Source: Zasmidium citrigriseum (lineage: Eukaryota > Ascomycota > Dothideomycetes > Mycosphaerellales > Mycosphaerellaceae). Taken from it: DNA of 64,000 nucleotides. Of this stretch, positions 1-10,685 are shown piece by piece. The notes under the pieces are model-generated. The model worked only from the letters and a program-made list of their open reading frames with translations. It made no database searches and was not told the DNA's origin. The position numbers and the translations under genes were made by a program. The DNA lies in contig NHNW01000047.1 of the NCBI GenBank assembly GCA_002786025.1, forward strand, positions 1 through 64,000, in the 5' to 3' direction. Each line of letters starts with the position of its first letter. Positions within the stretch are counted from its first letter, which is position 1.

Positions 1-1270
1 CCTAAATCTATAAGGATAACCCTAGGCCTAGTAGGCTAGAAAAGTTAACTCTAGAGTAAAGGAAGAAGGTTATTAAGATAGCTATATAAGATAAGGAGTA
101 TAGAGAGGTATAGGCTAGCTAATATCTTACCTTTAAGAGACTTTAAAAGGAGCTTAAAGATACTAGACTTCTAGAAATCTTAGAGTTACTATTTAAGAGC
201 TATCTCTACAAGTCTAGGTATATAAGAAGGGTATAGGCTTAGAAGACTAAGCTTATAGATATCTAGAAGAAGGCTCGCTATAAGTAGTGCCTTACCTATA
301 ACCCTAATAATCTAAGAACTAAAGTAGACTAGATAAGCGTTATCTTTATAGATAAGATACCTACTAAAGTTAGTACCTAGCGTAGTCTTTAAAGGGCGTA
401 GCTTCTATATAGTAAGGAGTATAATTTTAAGAAGAAGAAGGTACCTTACTATATATAGATCTAGTTCTATAAAGCTTTCTATTATAATAAGATTAGGCTA
501 TACTATTACTAGAAGAAAGAGATAGAAGAAGAGAAGGCTTAGGCTACCCTTAACCTTATTAAAGAGAATAAGGATAGGGTAGCTATAGGGGTATTAACTT
601 AAATAAGCTCCTTATAAGTTAATACACGTACTAGTAAGAGAAAGAGGTAGAAGAAGGTACTAGAGGTAGAGCTATATAAGCGTAAAGATAGAGATAGGGG
701 TAGTATCGATAGGTATAAGTATAGAGAGGTTATCCTTAAACTACTACTTATTCCTTAGGTCTAGTTACTTAAAAGGAAGTATAGTAAAGACTATAAGGTC
801 CTTAAGGATAGGGTACCTACCTATAAGTTACAGTTCTCTAATAACTACTACTTATTTAACAATATATAGAAGTAGTTTAACCCCTTAACCTCCCTTAAGT
901 TTAATACTATTAAATACGCTTAGCTATAGCTAAGGAGGTATATAACTACTAATTTTAATCCTTCTAAGACTACTAAAGAGGCTAAGTATTAATAAACTAA
1001 GGAATAGAAGGAGTTAGGCAAGAATTATATAGATTAAGTAAGGAAGTAGATTAATAGCTTAGATAAGAAGATTAGGCGTTGTTTAGCTAATAGAGGGGAT
1101 AATTATTAGTATAGCTAGATAGCTAGGAACTTAGACTACAATATGTATCTATTTTAGTATAATTCTAAGTGTATAGTAGTACTAATAGTAGTCTTAATAC
1201 CTAAGGGGTAGCTTCGGCCGAGATTCGGTTATACGTTATTTAAAACGAGGTCCTTCGTATAAGAAAACTA
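1..1270 (+). mobile_element. RIP-degraded DDE transposase remnant
   Basis: This TA-rich block is nearly free of CA and TG dinucleotides and full of CTA/TAG/TAA, the pattern left by C-to-T mutation in repeats (RIP). No long open frame survives. Read on the plus strand with TAG/TAA taken as former Gln codons, about 400-1110 gives a lysine-rich continuous protein resembling the middle and C-terminal part of a fungal Tc1/mariner-like transposase. It includes a stretch 'RRCLANRGDNY' near the end and an 'IDRYKY' motif near 700. The element runs off the left edge. No terminal repeat could be found at its right end. Family assignment is tentative; the RIP-like composition is seen directly. Confidence 0.7.
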
Positions 1271-1712
1271 GCTAGTATATACATCCGTATACGTATATAG
1301 ACATACCTCGTATATATATACGGGTTAATCTCCCTTCCGGTAGAATGTCCGTACACACCCCCCTACTAATATCTAATACGCTACCCGGGCGGCTACATAA
1401 CGGTCTAGTATAGGACGACATGATGTGTATACCACCAGGACCGCCTCTTAGGTATGTGTATACTGTGTATACCACCGCGGTGGACACATACACCACATCC
1501 CTGCAGCCAACACTATTTGGCAGCTGCACCGCGACTTTTGATCCTCCGACTCGCCGCAGTCCTCTCCAAGCTGCTGCATCTTCAGATCAAGAAGTCAACT
1601 TCAACACCACCAACAACCCACGCACACCCGACGACCAAGACGACTGGTCACTGGAATAACCCGAGACTGACGAATTTCTTCACTGCCTCGACTGCTTTCC
1701 TGAACCTACATC
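1271..1712. other. Repeat edge and PRP46 upstream region
   Basis: Positions 1271-1420 still carry TA steps (runs of 'tatata' and 'acgtata') but also many CpG sites, so they look like the less mutated margin of the transposon remnant. From about 1425 the composition changes sharply to ordinary GC content, with a CT/CA-rich leader up to the PRP46 start at 1713. No further gene is seen. Confidence 0.5.
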
Positions 1713-3245
1713 ATGGCCGAAGTCGCCCATGCGACACCTGCGCTCGCAGGCGCATCTGAAATTCCAGCAGAAACAGCAGAGCGAGCCGCACAGGAAGTGA
1801 GGAGGTCAGCGAAAAGGACGCGAGAGGTATTCGCAGCAGACTTTGCTCAGCCTTCAGCGCTGTTAAAACCTCCACAACCAGCAGCAGCACCTTCGGACCC
1901 ATCACCTTACGAACGAGCACAGAAAGCGAGCGTCGCGGCACGGATACGAAGCGAATATGCAGACGTCAAGGAGCTACCCGCAGTGTTGGCGCAGAAGCAG
2001 GCAAACGCAGCAGCAGGTCTTGCGGCACGAAGGAAAAAGCCAAAGACAGAGGAACAGGCGAGCGACCCACAGATGGCCAAGATGATCGAGGACGCTTCAT
2101 TATCGAAACAACAGCAACCGCAGACAAACGGCACATCGATGGCGCTCACGAGGATAAAAGGATCAGCTGGCGAGAAGCTACCACCAAACGCGAATGGACC
2201 AACACCCCAACGAAACACGCCTTCTACGAGCCTGGTGCGGAGGGATACTGTGCGACAGCAAAAGCCGGAATGGCACGCCCCGTGGAAGCTGTTCCGTGTT
2301 ATTTCGGGCCATTTGGGCTGGGTACGATCTCTTGCGATGGAGCCAGGAAACGAGTGGTTCGCATCGGGAGCTGGAGACAGGACGATTAAAATTTGGGACC
2401 TTGCGACAGGAACGCTCAAACTCACACTCACCGGTCACATTTCCTCAGTGCGAGGACTTGCGGTCAGTCCACGACATCCGTATTTATTCAGCTGTGGAGA
2501 GGACAAGATGGTGAAATGCTGGGATCTCGAAACGAACAAGGTCATCCGCCACTACCACGGCCACCTGTCTGGCGTGTACACACTGAGTCTGCATCCGACT
2601 CTCGATGTTCTGTGCACTGGTGGCCGAGACGGTGTTGTCCGAGTCTGGGATATGCGGACACGTTCAAATATCCACGTCTTGTCAGGACATAAGCAGACAG
2701 TCTCTAGCATCGTCACCCAGGCCACAGATCCGCAAGTCATTTCCAGCAGTTTGGACAGCACTGTCCGCATGTACGATTTGGCTGCCGGCAAAACCATGGG
2801 CGTCCTCACTCATCACAAGAAAGGCGTGCGATCGTTGGTCACCCATCCGACGGAGTACACCTTCGCATCAGCTTCGCCTGGTCAGATCAAGCAGTGGCTC
2901 TGTCCGAAGGGAGAGTTCATGATGAACTTTGAAGGCCACAACAGCGTCATCAACTCTCTCGCCGTCAACGAGGAAAATGTCCTCTTCAGCGGAGGAGACA
3001 ATGGCAGTGTCGCATTCTGGGACTGGAAGACCGGTCACCGATTCCAGTACGAGGACAGCATCGCGCAGCCCGGCTCTCTAGACGCAGAGGCTGGCATCAT
3101 GACCAGCACATTCGATCAGACAGGTCTGCGCTTGATCACCGGAGAGGCGGATAAGACGATCAAGGTGTGGAAGCAGGACGAGAACGCCACAGAGGAGACT
3201 CATCCACTGGATTGGAGACCGACACTCGGCAGGCAAAAGTTTTGA
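1713..3245 (+). CDS. PRP46: Pre-mRNA splicing factor Prp46/PLRG1-type WD40 protein
   Basis: A single-exon, 510-residue WD-repeat protein of the Prp46/PLRG1/Cwf1 family, a component of the Prp19-associated (NTC) complex acting in the spliceosome in the nucleus. About 185 N-terminal residues are low-complexity and charged, as usual for the family. Repeats then start at '[17 protein letters not shown]' and run to the C-terminus with repeated GH...(I/V)xxWD units ('[11 protein letters not shown]', '[11 protein letters not shown]', '[11 protein letters not shown]', '[10 protein letters not shown]'), seven blades by eye. The ATG at 1713 is the first in frame and follows a pyrimidine-rich leader. 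It converges on ORC1 with only 51 bases between the two stop codons. Family assignment is firm from the ordered repeat sequence. Confidence 0.93.
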   Translation: MAEVAHATPALAGASEIPAETAERAAQEVRRSAKRTREVFAADFAQPSALLKPPQPAAAPSDPSPYERAQKASVAARIRSEYADVKELPAVLAQKQANAAAGLAARRKKPKTEEQASDPQMAKMIEDASLSKQQQPQTNGTSMALTRIKGSAGEKLPPNANGPTPQRNTPSTSLVRRDTVRQQKPEWHAPWKLFRVISGHLGWVRSLAMEPGNEWFASGAGDRTIKIWDLATGTLKLTLTGHISSVRGLAVSPRHPYLFSCGEDKMVKCWDLETNKVIRHYHGHLSGVYTLSLHPTLDVLCTGGRDGVVRVWDMRTRSNIHVLSGHKQTVSSIVTQATDPQVISSSLDSTVRMYDLAAGKTMGVLTHHKKGVRSLVTHPTEYTFASASPGQIKQWLCPKGEFMMNFEGHNSVINSLAVNEENVLFSGGDNGSVAFWDWKTGHRFQYEDSIAQPGSLDAEAGIMTSTFDQTGLRLITGEADKTIKVWKQDENATEETHPLDWRPTLGRQKF

Positions 3246-3296
3246 GGGAATTGCATCCCATTCCGTGCAGATAGATACCCATCATGCAACTGTTTA

Positions 3297-5564
3297 TCAA
3301 CTGCCGAATCCTAGTCCTCGACATTCTTCATCTTCTCGCAATGCGCCTCGAATGTCTTCCTCGGCTACGCCGAACCTTACTCTTCCCACTCGGTCGCCAT
3401 GGCGACTCTCTACACCGATTATGCCAGCTTCTGATAGCTCCATTGCTACGGCACCAAGACCGAGAACTCTCGCGACTTTGTCCATCTCTTTCTTTGCTGC
3501 AGGACGACCGCGTTTGGAGGGAGTACTGATGATCGTGGATCCTAGATCCTCATCAGGCTGTTGATCAATCGCCGGTCCAGGCGTCATGAGATAGCCTTCG
3601 ACATTCTTGTTCTGCGCCATGATCCCGATGCGACGAGCTTCGTCTACCACATCAGCGAGCGTTGACTCCGTGATTCCCGTTCGCCGTAGTCGAGAGAGCA
3701 ACGCCGCGAGGAATATCTTGCTTGCCAGGGGCAAGGAGCGGAGATGGGCTGCCAGTGGAGTCGAAGTCGCTTCGTTGATGGCACGTTTGATCGTCGCAAT
3801 CGTCACGATGCCCGCTTTCTGCGCCAAAGCAGATGCCTTCTGCGCCCCTGGTGTCTTGCTAGGAGTTCCAGGAGCCAGGTTCTCTTTGCCAGGGTCTTGT
3901 TGCATCGACTCTTGTTCCGCGATTTCGACAGCCCTTCGACAGATGTCTAACGCACGTCGCGCATCGCCTGAGACTGCAGCGACCTTTCGACTTGCAAATT
4001 GGACAGCATCCGGCTCCACGATGACTTTGCCAATGCCTTCGAGTCGGCTTTGGATGATTGTCATTAGCTGAGTATGACTGTAGCCTGGGAATGTTATTCG
4101 TGTCAGACCCAGTCGACTTGAGATTTTGTTGGAGAGGGTACGTTCCGGCAGATCCATGGTGTTGGCGACGGCTAGGACGATCAATCGCGAGTGTCGAAGT
4201 TGAGGCCAGTTGAAGAAGTTGTACATGACTCCTTGATTCCTCGTCACCAGCTGGTCCAATTCGTCCATCAACACCACGCAGGGAACTCTCCGGGGACTTG
4301 GTGTTGTGAATTCGCGTTCCAGGAGCTCCAGTGCGTGGGCAGAGCTGACTCTGTCTCCTTTCAGCGCCTCCCATAGCAAGCTGTACGATTGGTGAGGATC
4401 CGTGACTTTCATTCCGTTGATTTCCACGAAGTAGAAATCGTCCAACTGCTCTTCGGATACCGCTGCCTGGAGACTCGCGACCACTTCTCGTACGGTCGCC
4501 GTTTTGCCAGTGCCAGGCGTTCCGGAAATGTAGATGCAAGCCCCTGTTCCTGCAGTGATTGCGGCTTCCAGATGCGAATGGACGGTATCGAACTCGTTCT
4601 CTCGACAGGGCAGCGCATGCGGAACTGCTGAGACATGCAATGTGGATCGTGCAATCTGGTATGGCGATGACTGCATCTGCGATGGAGAAAGCGTCCTTGT
4701 TCCCAGAGGAGTGAACTCCAGTGGTTTCTTCGTGACAATCTTTCGGACAGACGGGGTAGTGAACTTCCTGGGTGTGACCTGCTTGGCTTTCGATGGTGTT
4801 GGGGTTCCAGATGTCAACTTTCGTCTCTTTTTGGGAGTTTCCGGCTCATCGAAGTCATCATCATCCATGACAAAGTCGTCCAAGTCCTTCCTCTTCGCTG
4901 CGGCCCTTCTACCTCTTGTCTTCACAGTTTGAGAATCCACAAGTTGTATTAAGCTGTCCATATCCTCTCGGCCTTTGTACACGTCCGGCCATTTGAACTC
5001 GTCCGTGTAGGTCGTAGTCCTTGTGTTTACGCCTCTTCTACAGACAAATGTCTTTCCATATCCTTTGGACGACCTTGGTATCTTGCCAGATGGGTACAGT
5101 CGATCAAATTCCTCCTTGGAGATGACATTCGCCTTGCCGTTTATTGCTTCCAGAGGATTCTCGTCCGTGTTGGTCGTGATATAGAGCTCATTCTCGAGAA
5201 AGTCCGTCCGCTTCTTCTTGTTGTTCCTAATCTCTTTCTCCGATGAAAACCACAGCATGCTCGCCTGCTTCTCCTGAACAATGTCTCCATCGTCGTCTTC
5301 TGTCTCTCCGTCTAAGAACTCGTAAAGAATCGCGACCCATGCTTCATTGCTTGCTGGTGCCTTGAGAAGCACCGCATCGCCGAGGTAGCATTCAAAAGAC
5401 CCCATGCGGGCGCCGCATATCTTCGTCGACTTCTCCTCGTAAATCCATTCCCAGGGCAAATCGTCGAGTCCAAGCTCGTCATCTGAATCTTCTCGTAGCA
5501 CTCCTCCTCCTGACAGGTAGTGTCTCGCCTGTTCAATCTTCGATCTCGTTCGTTTTGGAGGCAT
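3297..5564 (-). CDS. ORC1: Origin recognition complex subunit 1
   Basis: An intronless 755-residue protein. An N-terminal BAH-like region (about residues 55-180) is followed by a basic/acidic disordered linker (about 200-300) and then an AAA+ ATPase core. Walker A is GTPGTGKT at 348-355 and Walker B is VLMDELDQ at 431-438. A sensor-type 'VLAVANTMDLPER' follows, then the Orc1/Cdc6 winged-helix C-terminus. Orc1 binds ATP within ORC and helps load the MCM helicase at replication origins in the nucleus. The ATG at 5564 is followed directly by a basic stretch. A perfect ACGCGT motif lies 52 bases upstream, which suggests G1/S control. The tail-to-tail arrangement with PRP46 probably makes the 3' UTRs overlap. 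Confidence 0.95.
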   Translation of the reverse strand: MPPKRTRSKIEQARHYLSGGGVLREDSDDELGLDDLPWEWIYEEKSTKICGARMGSFECYLGDAVLLKAPASNEAWVAILYEFLDGETEDDDGDIVQEKQASMLWFSSEKEIRNNKKKRTDFLENELYITTNTDENPLEAINGKANVISKEEFDRLYPSGKIPRSSKGYGKTFVCRRGVNTRTTTYTDEFKWPDVYKGREDMDSLIQLVDSQTVKTRGRRAAAKRKDLDDFVMDDDDFDEPETPKKRRKLTSGTPTPSKAKQVTPRKFTTPSVRKIVTKKPLEFTPLGTRTLSPSQMQSSPYQIARSTLHVSAVPHALPCRENEFDTVHSHLEAAITAGTGACIYISGTPGTGKTATVREVVASLQAAVSEEQLDDFYFVEINGMKVTDPHQSYSLLWEALKGDRVSSAHALELLEREFTTPSPRRVPCVVLMDELDQLVTRNQGVMYNFFNWPQLRHSRLIVLAVANTMDLPERTLSNKISSRLGLTRITFPGYSHTQLMTIIQSRLEGIGKVIVEPDAVQFASRKVAAVSGDARRALDICRRAVEIAEQESMQQDPGKENLAPGTPSKTPGAQKASALAQKAGIVTIATIKRAINEATSTPLAAHLRSLPLASKIFLAALLSRLRRTGITESTLADVVDEARRIGIMAQNKNVEGYLMTPGPAIDQQPDEDLGSTIISTPSKRGRPAAKKEMDKVARVLGLGAVAMELSEAGIIGVESRHGDRVGRVRFGVAEEDIRGALREDEECRGLGFGS

Positions 5565-6078
5565 GGTGGTGATGTTGGTTGTCGAGGTGGGATCGGGATT
5601 CGAAAACTGAGGTCAACGCGTCGCGCGACGCGCCAACTCGTGATCACTTTGGCGCCCAATGCGGCAGGTCCATCCCGAAGCTTCCTTCTCCCTTCACACT
5701 TCACCTCTTGCCTCCAGTCCCTTCAGGCTTCACTTGTCGCAGCAAAATGCGTGAACGCACTCTGGACGATGCGAAAGATGCGAGACTCAACAAGGGACTA
5801 TAGGAGAGCGCACATGCAAAGGTGAGGTATCATTTACTCGCTCGTTGTCCCAGTGGCAGGATCAAAAGCAAGGCAAGCAGTTTCCATTTCTGTCTCCATT
5901 AGGTTGTGGTGAAGGTGCGTGAAGCGCTTCGCTCTTTCCCCATGTTTGTTGTGATGCCAAGAATCCGCTCCTACCTCTTGCGCAAACATCAGCGCTCTTC
6001 CTCCCCTCCTCCGTACACCCACCTCTTCCACTCCCGACTCGCGAACCTCAACCAACTCTCACGTCCTCACCCTCGGAG
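5565..6078. other. Divergent promoter region, ORC1 / 725-residue gene
   Basis: About 510 bases between two head-to-head starts. It contains the ACGCGT box near ORC1 and a strongly CT-rich leader (about 5960-6078) before the plus-strand gene. No other gene is seen. Confidence 0.6.
5616..5621. promoter_or_regulatory. MluI cell-cycle box (ACGCGT) upstream of ORC1
   Basis: The palindrome ACGCGT lies about 52 bases upstream of the ORC1 start codon, followed by further CGCG-rich sequence (5622-5632). ACGCGT is the core binding site of the MBF (Mbp1/Swi6) factor that drives G1/S replication genes in fungi. The motif is seen directly; its function is inferred from the gene it precedes. Confidence 0.45.
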
Positions 6079-8362
6079 ATGGAGGACTACGAGATTAAGC
6101 GAGCCCAGGCGTGGGACGACACGCTCGCAGATCCCGCCGAATCGGAGACGCCTTTCGAATGGCAGGACGAGCAGGATGACGGCTTTCAACAAGTGACTTA
6201 CACGAAGAAGAAGAGGTCCAAGCAGCCAGTCCGTCCAGTAGTACAGCAGCGAGCCCAACCTCGCGCACCGCCTCGAGCTCAACTCCAAGCCAAAGCTCCA
6301 GCTGCGGCAGCTAACTCGCACCCGCCTCGCTGGCCACTCCATGCTCCTCCTCGGGCCACGCCGTTGAGATGGCGACAGCAGACCCCAGCAACAAGCACGA
6401 AGCGAGCTCGTGCCCACCAGCTGCCGCCAAAGCTACTCATCGACCACGCAGACAATGAAGCGACTCTGGCTTGGCGATCACGCAGACCAGCAACGAAGAC
6501 AGTCCGGATCCCCACTGTGATGGTCGTGGCGGACAAGGCTCAGAACGGGACACCGACATACGAGAGGCTTGCTCTCGAGGCTGGTGCATTTGCTCACAGC
6601 GATGATTCCCCAGTCGATAATGCCTCTATGACATTTGGCATCTGGGGCGAGCCTGCGCAAGCAACTGAAGCCAAGGACGCCATCTTGAGCTGGATCGCAG
6701 TCAACGAGCCGAACTCAAAGTCTGCTGGATCAGCGAAATTCCCAAAAGTCGTGTCTCTCACACCTAAGCTGAGAGAACGGGCCAACAAGAAGTGGGAACG
6801 AGACATCCGCAAGAACCGCTATCGTCAGGATCCACCAAGCAACATGCCATTTGAGGTAGGGCCCGCTAGTTGCATCTCACTTTTTCCACGCCTTCTAATC
6901 ATGTTCCAGGTCATCGGATCGTTTCACTGGCCGGCCAACGAGTTCCGTCCGGAGGAGACATTCGGAATGGCAAGTGAGGCGCTGGATCCAATACGCATGG
7001 AGCAGAAGTGCTACATCACCTGGGATCGAGCCTCATCCAACTTCCAGGTGTATGGTAAGGTGGATGACGTCCAAGCTGCTCTTTTGCGTATTCGCAAAAC
7101 GTTTTTCCATCTTTGCGCCAGACAGATCAGTCCTGTTCGCGCCTATGTCTGGTGGAGCTCAGGGGACACCCCGACACACGTCTTTCTCACTGACTACCAT
7201 CCGGCAAATGGGAATGTCCCAAAGCAGTCACCACGGGGTGAAGGACAATTTGAGGATGTCAAACTGCTGAAGGAGGCTGATATGCGTGCGGAGCTCAACA
7301 TCTTGCGTGTGCGCGAAAACATTTCGAATGCCCTTCGCAACTTGCACTACCTTCGAGGGCGCCTAGAGCTGCGCATCCATCTGGGCATGTTCTGTCTGGA
7401 GAGCTACAGGGAGCCGTCAGGTGGCATGTACGAACTCAAAGATTACGAGAACATGCTGCAGGCAAGCCAATTCGCCGCTCGAACCAGCGAAGAGTAAGTG
7501 GATGGTGGATGAAGTCGGCAATATCTCAGTGCTGACATTGTCTAGACTTGGCGGTCGATACATCGAGGGCCGTATTTTGGAGCTCATGCGGAGCTGGAAT
7601 GACTTCTGTTCGCCCCAAGACTGTATGATGGAGAATTTGTCAGAGATCAGACCAAACTACTCTGCCGAATTTATCTTCGAAGACGCAAAGGGGGACCTTC
7701 GACTGTCCATGACGTACAACGAGTCAGGCGCGGACGACAGCGGCAAGGTGCAGTTCACGGAAGCCGAAAAGAAATGGACGCGCCTTCATCGGGACACTTC
7801 TGGCAACATCCTCGATGCCAGCCTTCACGACCTTGCCACTGGGTCCGCCTGGCAATTCGACTTGAAGTTCGACATGATCGAAGATCCGCAGCGTCTACCA
7901 TTGACGCACCGTCAGTTTCCCGAGCGTGTCAGAATCAAGCCATCAATTGCCGTGATGCCCCTATCCAATCAGCGGTTCTTCGACTGGAATCCCCACATCC
8001 AGCCTAAGTCTTTGCGACAAGTGGTCAGATATCAAGCCATGATTACTGGAACTGACTACACACTTGAGATCTGCCAATACCAGGATCGAGTGTTCAATCC
8101 AGATGGGCCCGACACGGTTCACCCGCCTCGATGGAGCCTCAATGTCTTCTGTGTGGATTGGGATGTCATGTTCGCTCGGAATGCCGATCTCAACATCGGT
8201 ACCAAGGCGGACTGGGAAGACGACATGCAGCGTTGGTTCCCTGTCGACTTCAACAAGGACGCGAAGGATGAGGACGGCTTCGAGGGTCTTTTGAAGAAGC
8301 TGAAGGAGATTGAGAGGCGAGTACGAAATGCGGAGGCGGAAGAGGAACAAGACATGATGTGA
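6079..8362 (+). CDS. Conserved-looking fungal protein of unknown function, 725 aa
   Basis: Three exons by splice phase: 6079-6855, 6910-7493 and 7546-8362. The 54-base first intron ends ...CTAATCATGTTCCAG and the second (GTAAGT...TAG) is 52 bases. The product is 725 residues. The first about 130 residues are Arg/Pro/Gln/Ala-rich and probably disordered. The remainder is globular-looking with mixed hydrophobic segments, and a charged tail ends in 'AEEEQDMM'. No signal peptide or membrane span is visible and I do not recognise the family. A segment around residues 260-345 ('SFHWPANEF', 'YITWDRASSNFQVYG') has the alternating pattern of a small alpha/beta domain, which is not evidence of function. 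Confidence 0.75.
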
Positions 8363-8601
8363 GAGGCTCCGATGGCGGCTAATGACACCTCAACCGCGGA
8401 ATGGTCATTACGAGACCACACTGGGGACTTTTTTTGCGGTTCTGCTACACAAGGCTCTTGATCGACGGACTTGCATGTTATGTCAATGCATAGATAGACT
8501 ATGAAGTAGACTTCCAATCAAAGAAAAGTGGTATGAATTCTGCTTCATCGTTTTCATTTCATCGGTGGCACACTGCGATGGTGTGCGTTGAAACCCAGAC
8601 T

Positions 8602-9015
8602 CTATCTATACCAATTGCTTGGTAGACCTGTCCTGATGGCATTTCCGTTCGTAGGCTGACTTCTGTTTGCGCCGCCCCCATTTCCTGGTCGCCATTGCCA
8701 ACTGGAGTTACTCAGAGTCGTGAAGCCTCCGTTCCTGTTCTGCGCAACGTTCATGCCGGCCCAAGGTCCTGACGGGGCGTGCATGCTCTGATTCATGGGT
8801 GCCATGCCAGTGGAACCGAAGGTCTGAGGCACTTGAATGCCCAAGCCAGCATTTCTTCCAAGCAAAGGATTTGGTGGGCGATTCTGGTTGCTGAAGACGC
8901 CGCCACCGCCGCGGTTGGCGAGTGGGTTTGCTGACTGCGATGTAGACGATACCGGCCCGAATGGCATCGAAGTCTGCGCTGTTCGAGTCTGATGATTCGC
9001 TCCCTTTCCGTCGTC
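8602..9015 (-). CDS. Possible alternative C-terminal exon of GLE1 (Gly/Asn/Phe-Gly rich)
   Basis: The same frame as GLE1 stays open for 137 codons after the TAG at 9016-9018. It encodes Gly/Asn/Ser/Pro-rich sequence with FG-like dipeptides ('SMPFGPVSS', 'PQTFGSTGMAP') ending 'LPSNWYR'. The stop is itself preceded by a pyrimidine-rich TTCTTCCGTTGTAG, which could be a 3' splice site. The best donor (GTGAGG at 9080) does not keep this frame with that acceptor, but it does with a CAG at 8979-8981. The region may be an alternative exon extending Gle1 or only 3' UTR. cDNA would decide. Confidence 0.35.
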   Translation of the reverse strand, partial: DDGKGANHQTRTAQTSMPFGPVSSTSQSANPLANRGGGGVFSNQNRPPNPLLGRNAGLGIQVPQTFGSTGMAPMNQSMHAPSGPWAGMNVAQNRNGGFTTLSNSSWQWRPGNGGGANRSQPTNGNAIRTGLPSNWYR

Positions 9016-10685
9016 CTACAACGGAAGAAGCAATTCATGCTCCAAAGTAAAGCGCAGATTGTGTAGTGCAGTAGCCTCACTCCGCAGCTTGTCGACTTGT
9101 ATCGCAGCCGGGGCTACGACCATGATGGCATGGCGGACGGCAGTCATGGCTGCCGCACCGTAGATCTGGAAGAACTTGCTGACGTAGATTGGCTGAAGCA
9201 TCCATTGCAACATTGTGAGTTGGTCGGTCTTCATGTTCGCCACAGGAGTATTGACGATGCGTGCCAGAGCTTCCCAGAAAATCCTATTTGGAGCTGGGTT
9301 GCGTTTTGCGCCTGGGAATTGTCGAAGCGTGATGGCCGCGAATCCAGAGGCGAGCGCTCCGTGGGACTTGCGGTTCTTTGGCTGGGGCTGGCGCACTGGA
9401 CCACCAAATAGGCGAGGAACGTTTCGATGGAACGTGGCCCACAGGATGTCGATCATCGAACGACCGTCGATGAAGTACTTCTCATTCGAGAAGACCAGAG
9501 CCACAGCAATTCCAATTGGATCCGATAGCTCGCTGCTGTCGCCGATAGCCGCCCCTGCTTCTGATTCCAGTTGGCGCAAGACGCACTTGGAAAAGCAGTT
9601 CAGCATATAGACCAACATCAGGGGTCCTTGGATGGGCTGTGCGGGCGTTGCGTTGTACATGAACTGCGACATGTCCGTTGTCTCGTTGACCGTCAGAGTT
9701 GTGTCGATCTGCTTCATGACCTGCTCGACCTGCCAAGAGTTAGGAAGTGTTCAAAAAGGGAGGGAGTATGCAAGCTTACGTAGGTCTTGTTCGCCTTCTT
9801 GTCACGACGATTGATCTGACCCACGCTCTGTCGTATGGTGCGTGTGGTGCTCGTCACAAAGTCCTTGAAGTTGGGATTGCCGTCCATTGCAGCGCTTACT
9901 GTCTTACGTACTTCCTTCAATCGCTGGTGGATGGCCAGATAAGCATCGTGTACTTTGTGGCGCTCATCGGTGCTGGAAGTGACAGCGCTCAGTAAAGATC
10001 CAGATCCAGCTGGTGAGCCATTTTGAAGTGATGGTGCGGGCTGAGATGGGGCGGGCTGTGTCGTGTTCTGCGTTGCGTTCTGCTGGGCTTGAGCTGCTTG
10101 CTGAGCCGCGGCCTTCTTCTTGGCTTCTTCCTCTGCTGCCGCCTTGTCTCTCTCGGCTTTCTTACGAGCTTCTTCAGCCTCTTCCTTCTTCTTCTCCTCC
10201 GCTGCTTTGCGCGCGGCCTCTTCCTCCTGCTTGCGTTTGGCTTCGGCTTGGATTTGTTCTTGTCTCTTACGCTCAGCCTCCTGGCGTTTTTGCTCCTCTT
10301 CAGCCGCCTTTCGCTTCGCTTCCTCGAGTTTTCGACGTTCCTCTTCGAGCTTGCGCTTCTCTTCCTGTTCAAATCTCAGACGCGCCTGTTGTTGTTCCAA
10401 TTGGATGCGCTCGACGCATGCTCGTGCACTTCTTTGAACCTGCTCATGTTGCTCCAATGCCTTCTCGAGGCCTTCGAGGTGCTTCCTCTTCTGTTCCTGG
10501 GCCCGCTGATCCAAAAGCTTTTGGTATGCCTTTTCCGTGTCGATATGCAGACGGCTCATCTCCTCGCAATAGCCATTGCTGTCGTAGTGGCTCTGGCTGT
10601 TCGTGCGCGACAGGTGCAAGCCATTGATGCGGCTTCGAGCCGGACTCGACCTGGAGTGGTCGGAACGTCGAAATGGTGAACTCAT
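9016..10685 (-). CDS. GLE1: mRNA export factor Gle1
   Basis: Two exons, 10685-9780 and 9729-9016, separated by a 50-base intron (GTAAGC...CTAACTCTTGGCAG). The predicted product is 539 residues, close to other fungal Gle1 proteins. The N-terminal part holds a long charged coiled coil of Glu/Lys/Arg/Ala repeats (about residues 75-220). A Gle1 C-terminal HEAT-like domain follows ('HKVHDAYLAIHQRLKEVRK', 'NCFSKCVLRQLESEAG', 'KYFIDGRSMIDILWA', 'IYVSKFFQIYGAAAMTA'). Gle1 with inositol hexakisphosphate activates the DEAD-box ATPase Dbp5 at the cytoplasmic face of nuclear pores. The start was set at 10685 (MSSPFRRSD); an in-frame start further upstream (10826) falls in sequence that does not look coding. 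The C-terminal boundary is uncertain because of an open frame just downstream. Confidence 0.87.

Noticed and set aside
10013..10679. Two overlapping plus-strand open frames across the GLE1 coiled coil
   Set aside because: Leu/Ser/Phe-rich translations are what Glu/Lys codons give on the opposite strand; GLE1 explains the region.
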